IMG/VR virus record: IMGVR_UViG_3300029448_000053
Coordinates: 1-55,101 of that record
DNA from: a virus
Strand: one strand, 5' to 3'
DNA length: 55,101 nt
This document shows, one piece after another, positions 48,034-55,101 of this stretch; position 1 is the first letter of the stretch, and the number at the start of each line of letters is the position of its first letter. The position numbers were made by a program, and so were the translations under genes. The notes beneath the pieces were generated by a model, which was not told where the DNA came from, did no database searches, and saw only the letters and a program-made list of their open reading frames with translations.

Positions 48034-51000
48034 TTACTCCGAATAACTGAACGAGTTCGATTGCGATTTACCTGCTACTGAGCGGTTATCGGTAGCAATC
48101 TGTATGTTATGTAACTCGACCGAGGCGTGAGATGCGTTGTCATCACCTTGACCTGCGTTCCGCTCTACTGTTACCTTGATAGTATTGTTTGATACATTAG
48201 CACCGAGCACACTACCACTAAACAAAACGACATTACCACGTTCAATTTGTTCTACCGTTACAGTGTTGGTGTGTGTTGCACCAGTCTCTACACATTCAAC
48301 GCTCACCAGTAGAACTGCACTGCCGGAGGCGGCACCCATACTGGCTCTACCAAATACTCTAATGCTGTTCGATTGAGCGTTGGGTGGGATTCGAGCAGTA
48401 GCAGTGAAGGATGTAGGGGGCGAGACCCAATCTCCGGCACCAGCAAAGACCATACCGTCTTCACCCATGATTGCATCTCCCGATGTAGGGGAGATAAACG
48501 AGTCAATGCCGGATATACCGTTGCCATCTCTCGGAGCCGCCGCCGGTTTTGTTTGACCGAGGACTCCGAATGAACCACCGGTAACACTGTCATTGTTAAA
48601 GTCCATAGTTCCCTTGACACGATTAAGGGTAGTATTGCCTAATGCCGATGACGATAGGGTATGCACTCCGGTTATTGAAGTGCTTAGTCCGTCGGGTCGA
48701 GAGATACGATTTGGATTTGTAATTGGATTGAGTTGAGAACTGCTTGTTTGAGCAGGGCCACCGTCGCCCCAACCACCCCAGTCCTGCCATCCTCCGCCTT
48801 GAGGATTACCTGCGTTATCGCCACCTCGACCACCAGTAGTGCTACCTCCCGATGGAGGAGTCTGTGGTGCTACACTATCACCGCCGCCACCAGTATTACC
48901 TTGACCGGATGACTGAACGCCGCCTCGTGCTACCTTTGGTAGAATATATGAGGTGAAGTTCTTTGCCGCTCTCGACACATCTCTTTCAAGTCCTATTGAT
49001 AGACTCTCACTGTTTCGGCCGTCAATAGACCAATTGATATTACGAATACTTAATTTTTCACTACTCAATCCCATTTGAGCGTCAGTGTATGTCAACGTAG
49101 TTGCTGGCACGAAGTTCCAATCATCGACAATGTGGAGGCGAGGAGCATACCATTCAGCATTCTTGTTCCAGTAATCAGCCTGTCCGAACTTACGAACACC
49201 GAGAGGGAAAATACTATCGGTATTAAATCCAGCAGTGTATGTAACTCCAGCCCAATTATGTGCATTTAGATGAGTGTTGCTACCGCCGCAACGGTTGCGT
49301 AGGAGAGAGGTCAAGTAATCGTAGTTCACTGAAATAACCATTTTTTCATTACCTACTTGGTCGCTCCAATAAGTAGAAGGAATGCCTATCTCATAGAAAC
49401 CATTCGATGAAACGGTAATTGAACTACTGCTTCTTAAGGTGCCGTCAAATCCACCAGTGTTTAAGACGGCCCAATCGTAATCCAATAAGTATATTCGGAA
49501 CAAAGCGAGGTTCGGGTCTTGAAATGCGCCCCATCTGTCGTCAATATCAATTGCTATTCTCAAGTGTCCGTCGGCATTATTCTTTGTTGGGATTCCGCCG
49601 GCTGGTGTTTTCATTGTAGTCTTTGGCATGCCTTGAGGAACATGGACTACCTGCATAGCGTAGGACAGTGAATTAGCACCATACCAATAATAATTTGCCG
49701 AGTATGCGAGAGTGCCCTGCTCGTCAGTATTACTTGGAGTAGCACCATCTCGACCATCAAGTGCATTTTGAATACCACTAAACAAGTTGCCACCCCAAAG
49801 AGAAGCCCAAGCCCATGCTTTATCATCAGTATAGGACCCTGCTAAAGTGCATGTTCGGGGGATTGTTCGAGATTGGTCGGCTACATATCCGTAGCGAGCG
49901 TTGTATAGCATGGTATCGTTGAGTCCGTTGAGAGTATGACTATCGCTGAATCGAATAATCTCGGCTGTAACTGCAAATGGTGCGGCCTTGTTCTTCTCAT
50001 ACTCTTGTTTCGCTACAATCAGTGCTTCATTTTTTGATTGCACCGAATCCACATGAATGATGTCCCAACGAGGGCGAGTTCCAAGCGTAGCCGCCGGATA
50101 ATCAACGAATGATGTTCCGCCGTTGTAGAATAGGCGAACATTGGAGATTTGCCCACCGGATTCGGTATTCAAGTTGGAGACTTTTAGGTTGGTAGTGTTA
50201 AACACGAAACCGTTGCCGTATGTAGGTCGGAATGACGGCTGTGAGTCTCGACCCATGAGCCAAGACATAACCGAGCGAGTTCCGTCAGTGTGTCCTATGC
50301 CACTACCGCTTTGAGTAGAAGAGAATATGTTGGCAATAGTAGTGTTGCGGCAATCATTAACGGAGCCGAATGTATCTACCGACCCTACCTTACGCCAATA
50401 ACCTGCATTGGCTGTCGCACTTTTACCTGCGGCAGTTACTCTAAAGTTATACGGACCACTCCCCCCAACATCGGAGACAACATATCTCGTCTTGTAGTTA
50501 TCAGCCGCGAGGCTTAGTTGAGAATTGTTGACAATTTCAACAATATCACCATTAGCGAGGTTTCCGTCGAGCCGCTCCCCTGCGATATTACCGAGAACTA
50601 TTACTGTTCCGTCGCCTTGAGTGTGGCTTGAGGTTGCGATAATCGAGTTTGTTCCACCAGTCGAAGCGTCGTTTTGAGTATTAGTCATGTTGCCCATCAC
50701 AGGAATAGATGCGAGAGAAGGTATTCCGTAGAGAGATGCTTGGGTCAACCAATTCTGTGTGAGTGAGTCGAGCCATGTAACACGGAACTTGTCGCTTTCA
50801 TTGAAGGTGAGGCTCGCTTCATTCTCAATGAAGCCGTCAACCTGCATCATCAAGCGCATAGGGAATACATTAGCGAGGCCGACATGCACTGTCGCATCCT
50901 CGTAAGCATTTGTTGCGTCTTCATCAATAGGGATGTCAATAAAGGTATGTGCTGAAAACGGCGAGCCTCCGTCTTGAACTAAATACTCAGCGTCATTGAT

Positions 51001-54000
51001 ACCAGTTCCATAACCAGCACCGTTCCACTCACCAACCGCAGTAGTTCCTTCTACTGCCACCCCTAAGTCAGCCATACAATCGACTATGTATGTTGCTCCG
51101 GCACCGATAATTGTTCCTGTTCCGCCGCTTGACATTGTAGTTGAAGGGTCAATTGCGAATCTAAGTTCCCAACCGGCAGTTGTAACAGTTCCGTTGTCAG
51201 CGGTAATAGTGTATGTGCCATCTACATTAGGAGTTGTATTTGAACTTGAAATTGTAATTTGCTGTCCTGCCCTAAAGTATTTGATAATATCACTACTACC
51301 CGTTATTTTGCATATTCCTTGACCGTAGGGCGCAATAGCCATGCCTGTAACTGCGGCAGGTTGACTCGTTGCGTTGAAGTGAAATATCTTCTCTTTGCTT
51401 TGACTGGTTATAGAACCTGCTACTGCTCCACTGGAGGGAAAGTTAATAATGTCGTCAGTCAATTGTAGCAACCTGTCTCCACTTTCAAAGCCGACAAGTA
51501 GAGTAGTGCTTCGGCTGTTAAAGTGCTTGTAATTACTATTCCAATTTGCTGAATCGGCACTGTCGAGATTGTAAGGCCCAGTAGGTGCCCTCTCCCAATA
51601 GTTGTCAATGAGTATAGGAAACCCTTCTGTCTCTACGAGGTAGTCGCCAATCTCCTTTCTACCACCGGATGTTTGAAATGTGCTACCTCCGTTTGATTCA
51701 GTGTTGAGATTGAAGAACTTAGATGTATCAACAAAGAGAAATGACCCCCCTTTACCCTCCCAGTTCTTGTATCGGTTATCGTCGGAACCAGTAAATGAGT
51801 CGGGTGTAAATGAGTCGGAGTTGACGGAGGACCAAGTGTTGCCTGTGATTGGGTCTTGGGTCGCATCCATTTGCCACAGGTCCACATCAGTTCCTATCGC
51901 CAAATCAACAAACTCTTGTCTTTCGGAATCATTTGAGACCGTAGAGTCAGCGAGGACCATAGATACTGCGTAGTTCTGTGAGTATGGTGCCATCAATCCG
52001 AAGTTCTTTTTACGGAATCCTAAGTCAGCATTAGCCGAGCCATCATTCCTCATGTCAGCCCACATAACCCAAACATGCTTGTAGTCATCAAGAAGTTCCC
52101 TTATTCTAACAGTAGAGCCGCTGTCGTGGTCTCTTTGAAAGAAGTTGGTCGCTGGCGCAACTGCCGTAGTGCCGAGCATCTGTAAAGTCCCACCCGTCGC
52201 TTCGGTTGCTATGACCTGCCCCACACCGAACATAGGCGCGGCGGCGACATCACTAAGGGCAGTTGGATTTGTAGTATAGACTAATCCTGTTAAGACTGTT
52301 TGCTTAGTCGTAATGTTTGTAAAGTGAAAAAGGTCGTATTTGTATGGAGAATGTCTCGCTCCTCTTGGCTTTAGAATAAGTCGGAGACACGGAACTCCGT
52401 TTCTTGTTACGAGAGAAGTATGGCTGGTGGATGCGGCAGTAGCGGGGTATGTGGTGGAGGTATCGGCATACATAGCCTGTGGTTTCCACTCTCCGTTTAG
52501 ATTGGCATTTGAGCAACCAGTGATTGTCATTGTTTGGTCGGTCATAGTGCTTGAGTTCCATGCTGATGCGGCGATATACACTACGGGGAACCATGTGTAG
52601 GGCTGATGAGTTCCATAGGTAGTGCTGAACCCATTAACAATCCAATCTATCGCCACTATTGCAGTAGAGGTAGTAGCGGTTGCACTGTTCACTACGCCGG
52701 AGTCAATTGTTCCGTCGGCATCAATGATTTCAATACTACCGCCACTTACTAAACCGCCGCAGTAACCTACCAAGTCAATTTGAGTATCGCCAACACTGAA
52801 TGCCGACGCGAGTGTAGTCTGCACCCCACCGCTACTATCTATGCGACCAAACATGTGTTTGAACCACTGAGAGTTCTTGAAATCCAACATCCATCGAGAC
52901 TGGAGTGCTCGATACTGCGCTGATGCCGTTGCTGTTCCGTCATCACACGCGTCATCCCAATTGGCATAGGGAGTATTGGGTCCAATGAGTGTGTCTTCGC
53001 CGCCATACATTTGAATAGGATGTGCTGAACGGTTTCGCATTCGAGAGTCTTTATGTGCGAGGAACACGCCGGACCCGTCATCTACTTCATTGAATCCGAG
53101 GGTAGCATTGGATGAAACCAAACGTGATGCTCCGAAGTAGTAGGTGTTGAGGTTGTTCTGTGCTTCGCTACGGTTATATGCAACGCTCGCTGTGCTGTCA
53201 GCATCTCCCGAATCACCAAGTTCCCATGTGGGGATTTGCTGGTCGAGTGATGAGAAGTAGTCCTGTGCACTTAACTTGATTGTCGGAGTGCGCTCTACTG
53301 CTCCCATAGAATAATTGAGAGAGTTGATTGCCCCTCGCCATAGTGGTCGGTCAATGTTATCTCGGAACATTAGGAGGGACCAATCAGCATATGATGAGGC
53401 ATTGAAGAACTCAATTAGGCTCAACTGTGCGTCATCATCAATCAATGTGAGATTTAGAGTAGACACAGCGTTCACAGAGGTGTTGTATGCCATAGAGACC
53501 GCTGGAGGCATCTCTAAGCCGCTTGGATAGTCGTTAAGGGGTCTTACCAGCCCCACACGGTCAATGAGCACAGCGGCCTTCTTAGAGCAACTATGAGCCT
53601 GTATCATCCAACCATACATGTCGGCGGCTGTGAAGTTGGTTCCGTCAGCCTTTGTAGTCATGGTTTGGTTTGTTACTACGGCAGTGCCGTTTTTGTAGAG
53701 AGTGTAGCGATTATTTGTATAGTCAATTACAAAGTCGTAGTCATCCCAAAGAGAAGCAACCGTAGGTGGACTGGCATATGATGTCGAGTCGGTTTCTTGG
53801 TATGCCACAGGAGTAATCTCTAATTCTATTGCGGCGCGTGAATATCCAGTATCACCGGATGCGGCACTGGTGAACGCAGTTCCCTCGCAACCAATACTCA
53901 ATTTGAATCGGGCGGCTGAGGTATCGACAGCACATGCGTGCATACGCATAGTAAATATGTCTCCGTCGCCTTTTGAGTTAAGGCTACCGTCGAATGAGAG

Positions 54001-54771
54001 AACTGGTGCGTAACTGGCCGAGGTCATGTAGACCTCGCTTACCAAGAATGGTTTGCCAGCGGGAGATTCAATAGGGTAAAGGTATGCCTTTGGGTTACTA
54101 TTGGTGTAGGCATTGTTAAACAAAACCTCTCCCGAATACACACCTGCGAGGTGAGTTCTTACGACGGTAGTTGGTGCTGATACACCAGTAGGTATTCCAG
54201 CGATAGCGTCGAGGGTGCTTGTTGAACCGCCGTCGTAGTCGGGAGTCTTTGAAGTTGCTCTACCGTAGGAACTGTCGTTGGTCCCGATAGCGGAGTAATA
54301 ACGGCTGGCTGTGTTGTAGCCGTATGAGAATAGGAGGTATGCGTCTTTGGCATCGGCGGCTTTGTATGCTTCTCCGAGGATGCCTGTTCCGCCGTCGAAT
54401 CGCTGGCGGTTCGCATTTGTTAATGAGTCGGGATATTGCAGTTGAGCAGTTCCCTCGTATGTTCCGGCGTTGCGTCGGTTTTGGTCGTATGCCAACCACT
54501 CGTTGATACCGCCGTTATGCTTGTATTGGTCGGCTGTGGCTGTGGCGGCATTGTTGAACCTGCCGCTGGCACCGTCGCCTCGCTCACACCATGCGTAGGT
54601 GTAGCGTGTGTTTAGATTGGCCCAGCCGTTGAGCGGGTTGCCGTGATGACTCTTTGCTGAGGACCATGTAGTTCCCTGTATGTTTAGGTCATCGGGGAGT
54701 GCACGAGCACCGATGAAGTCGTCGTAATAGCCAGCCATCCAAAATGTTAATCGTCTATCCACTGTTCGCAT
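48034..54771 (-). CDS. Giant tail / baseplate protein (2245 residues)
   Basis: It starts at 54771 behind GGTGA-AGTAA. The first 400 residues look like a beta-sandwich (FVIDYTNNRYTLYKNGTAVV is LamG-like). Residues about 430-520 (LNLTLIDDDAQLSLIEFF ... WRGAINSLNYSMG ... IKLSAQDYFSSLDQQIPTW) resemble tail-hub domains. Several long Thr/Ser/Gly-rich regions follow, a Gly-rich low-complexity hinge (GGRGGDNAGNPQGGGWQDWG) near 1970 and a final beta domain. It probably forms the hub plus central spike or receptor-binding part of the tail tip. It directly follows the probable tape-measure gene, as expected. Confidence 0.7.
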   Translation of the reverse strand: MRTVDRRLTFWMAGYYDDFIGARALPDDLNIQGTTWSSAKSHHGNPLNGWANLNTRYTYAWCERGDGASGRFNNAATATADQYKHNGGINEWLAYDQNRRNAGTYEGTAQLQYPDSLTNANRQRFDGGTGILGEAYKAADAKDAYLLFSYGYNTASRYYSAIGTNDSSYGRATSKTPDYDGGSTSTLDAIAGIPTGVSAPTTVVRTHLAGVYSGEVLFNNAYTNSNPKAYLYPIESPAGKPFLVSEVYMTSASYAPVLSFDGSLNSKGDGDIFTMRMHACAVDTSAARFKLSIGCEGTAFTSAASGDTGYSRAAIELEITPVAYQETDSTSYASPPTVASLWDDYDFVIDYTNNRYTLYKNGTAVVTNQTMTTKADGTNFTAADMYGWMIQAHSCSKKAAVLIDRVGLVRPLNDYPSGLEMPPAVSMAYNTSVNAVSTLNLTLIDDDAQLSLIEFFNASSYADWSLLMFRDNIDRPLWRGAINSLNYSMGAVERTPTIKLSAQDYFSSLDQQIPTWELGDSGDADSTASVAYNRSEAQNNLNTYYFGASRLVSSNATLGFNEVDDGSGVFLAHKDSRMRNRSAHPIQMYGGEDTLIGPNTPYANWDDACDDGTATASAQYRALQSRWMLDFKNSQWFKHMFGRIDSSGGVQTTLASAFSVGDTQIDLVGYCGGLVSGGSIEIIDADGTIDSGVVNSATATTSTAIVAIDWIVNGFSTTYGTHQPYTWFPVVYIAASAWNSSTMTDQTMTITGCSNANLNGEWKPQAMYADTSTTYPATAASTSHTSLVTRNGVPCLRLILKPRGARHSPYKYDLFHFTNITTKQTVLTGLVYTTNPTALSDVAAAPMFGVGQVIATEATGGTLQMLGTTAVAPATNFFQRDHDSGSTVRIRELLDDYKHVWVMWADMRNDGSANADLGFRKKNFGLMAPYSQNYAVSMVLADSTVSNDSERQEFVDLAIGTDVDLWQMDATQDPITGNTWSSVNSDSFTPDSFTGSDDNRYKNWEGKGGSFLFVDTSKFFNLNTESNGGSTFQTSGGRKEIGDYLVETEGFPILIDNYWERAPTGPYNLDSADSANWNSNYKHFNSRSTTLLVGFESGDRLLQLTDDIINFPSSGAVAGSITSQSKEKIFHFNATSQPAAVTGMAIAPYGQGICKITGSSDIIKYFRAGQQITISSSNTTPNVDGTYTITADNGTVTTAGWELRFAIDPSTTMSSGGTGTIIGAGATYIVDCMADLGVAVEGTTAVGEWNGAGYGTGINDAEYLVQDGGSPFSAHTFIDIPIDEDATNAYEDATVHVGLANVFPMRLMMQVDGFIENEASLTFNESDKFRVTWLDSLTQNWLTQASLYGIPSLASIPVMGNMTNTQNDASTGGTNSIIATSSHTQGDGTVIVLGNIAGERLDGNLANGDIVEIVNNSQLSLAADNYKTRYVVSDVGGSGPYNFRVTAAGKSATANAGYWRKVGSVDTFGSVNDCRNTTIANIFSSTQSGSGIGHTDGTRSVMSWLMGRDSQPSFRPTYGNGFVFNTTNLKVSNLNTESGGQISNVRLFYNGGTSFVDYPAATLGTRPRWDIIHVDSVQSKNEALIVAKQEYEKNKAAPFAVTAEIIRFSDSHTLNGLNDTMLYNARYGYVADQSRTIPRTCTLAGSYTDDKAWAWASLWGGNLFSGIQNALDGRDGATPSNTDEQGTLAYSANYYWYGANSLSYAMQVVHVPQGMPKTTMKTPAGGIPTKNNADGHLRIAIDIDDRWGAFQDPNLALFRIYLLDYDWAVLNTGGFDGTLRSSSSITVSSNGFYEIGIPSTYWSDQVGNEKMVISVNYDYLTSLLRNRCGGSNTHLNAHNWAGVTYTAGFNTDSIFPLGVRKFGQADYWNKNAEWYAPRLHIVDDWNFVPATTLTYTDAQMGLSSEKLSIRNINWSIDGRNSESLSIGLERDVSRAAKNFTSYILPKVARGGVQSSGQGNTGGGGDSVAPQTPPSGGSTTGGRGGDNAGNPQGGGWQDWGGWGDGGPAQTSSSQLNPITNPNRISRPDGLSTSITGVHTLSSSALGNTTLNRVKGTMDFNNDSVTGGSFGVLGQTKPAAAPRDGNGISGIDSFISPTSGDAIMGEDGMVFAGAGDWVSPPTSFTATARIPPNAQSNSIRVFGRASMGAASGSAVLLVSVECVETGATHTNTVTVEQIERGNVVLFSGSVLGANVSNNTIKVTVERNAGQGDDNASHASVELHNIQIATDNRSVAGKSQSNSFSYSE

Positions 54772-54792
54772 TTACTTCACCTATTACTATTA

Positions 54793-55101
54793 CTATGCCG
54801 CTAAGACATCTGTTACTATTCTTGTTATTCTCTCCGCCGCTTCTTTCTCGTTAAAGAAGCCGTGGAAGTTCGTCGTCATTATGACCTCGTTCTTATGGTA
54901 TAAAGTGCCGACCCCTTGTTTCACTACTGTTTTGTAAAGAGAGCCGGTTACGTTCCCATATTTACCACCAAAGAACAACTCTTCACGAGCACCCGAAAAC
55001 GAGTATATCTCATCGGTCAAGTTCTTTAGTCCTTCGGCTGACGCATCGGTCAAGTCATTGGTGTTTTCTATTTCATCACCTAATTGACTTTGAACATAGG
55101 T
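54793..55101 (-). CDS. Tape-measure-like protein, C-terminal fragment (cut by window edge)
   Basis: The frame is open from base 55101 to the stop at 54793: 102 residues are seen. The end (SFSGAREELFFGGKYGNVTG, then EVIMTTNFHGFFNEKEAAER) resembles the C terminus of tail tape-measure proteins in archaeal viruses as I remember them. It sits directly upstream of the large tail protein. A TTG at 55053 would give an 86-residue protein but ignores the open frame upstream. Confidence 0.5.
   Translation of the reverse strand, partial: TYVQSQLGDEIENTNDLTDASAEGLKNLTDEIYSFSGAREELFFGGKYGNVTGSLYKTVVKQGVGTLYHKNEVIMTTNFHGFFNEKEAAERITRIVTDVLAA

Overview
The window reads as most of the genome of a tailed archaeal virus (class Caudoviricetes), probably a marine, magrovirus-like virus of an uncultivated euryarchaeon. 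The evidence is an HK97-type capsid, portal, terminase and tail set on the minus strand, a cellular-archaeal replication set on the plus strand (family B DNA polymerase, RFC small subunit, PCNA-like clamp, PriS-PriL-like primase, RecA-like ATPase, XPF/Hef-like nuclease, Cas4-like nuclease), TATA-box promoters about 25-30 nt before many starts, and Shine-Dalgarno sites of the GGTGA/GGAGG type. The host group is inference; I could not run a search.

Layout. 1-12.0 kb (minus): terminase, portal, protease with nested scaffold, decoration protein, major capsid protein, connectors, a fibre, and the start of a tail gene cut by the left edge. 12.0-15.1 kb (minus): metallophosphoesterase and small early-type genes. 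15.1-16.94 kb: no convincing protein gene; it holds promoters, two terminator-like sites and a candidate structured RNA of about 1.1 kb. 16.9-19.6 kb (plus): a membrane-anchored amidoligase / zinc-finger / glutamine-amidotransferase fusion, followed by microgenes (19.6-20.8 kb) that share a repeated hairpin-promoter-leader module. 20.8-21.5 kb: repeated operator and hairpin elements. 21.5-30.2 kb: a dense train of about 30 mostly tiny genes coupled by ATGA overlaps. 30.2-31.4 kb: a structured leader and two genes. 31.44-31.73 kb: an AT-rich origin candidate. 31.7-47.6 kb: replication, recombination and small winged-helix/zinc regulators. 47.6-55.1 kb (minus): GNAT acetyltransferase, a 2245-residue tail protein, and the 3' end of a probable tape-measure gene cut by the right edge.

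Both edges fall inside the tail module and transcription runs out of the left edge and in from the right edge. This fits a circular or circularly permuted genome opened in the tail genes, with the rest of the tail tube and most of the tape measure outside the window.

Most notable: (1) the 1.1 kb GNRA-rich structured RNA; (2) the amidoligase-GATase fusion, whose presumed catalytic Cys511 is internal and directly follows a hydrophobic segment ending in a lipobox-like VVGC, with a gamma-glutamylcyclotransferase elsewhere in the genome; (3) the microgene cassette array with a covarying hairpin; (4) three viral promoter/operator families; (5) a 5' leader that can hide its own ribosome-binding site.
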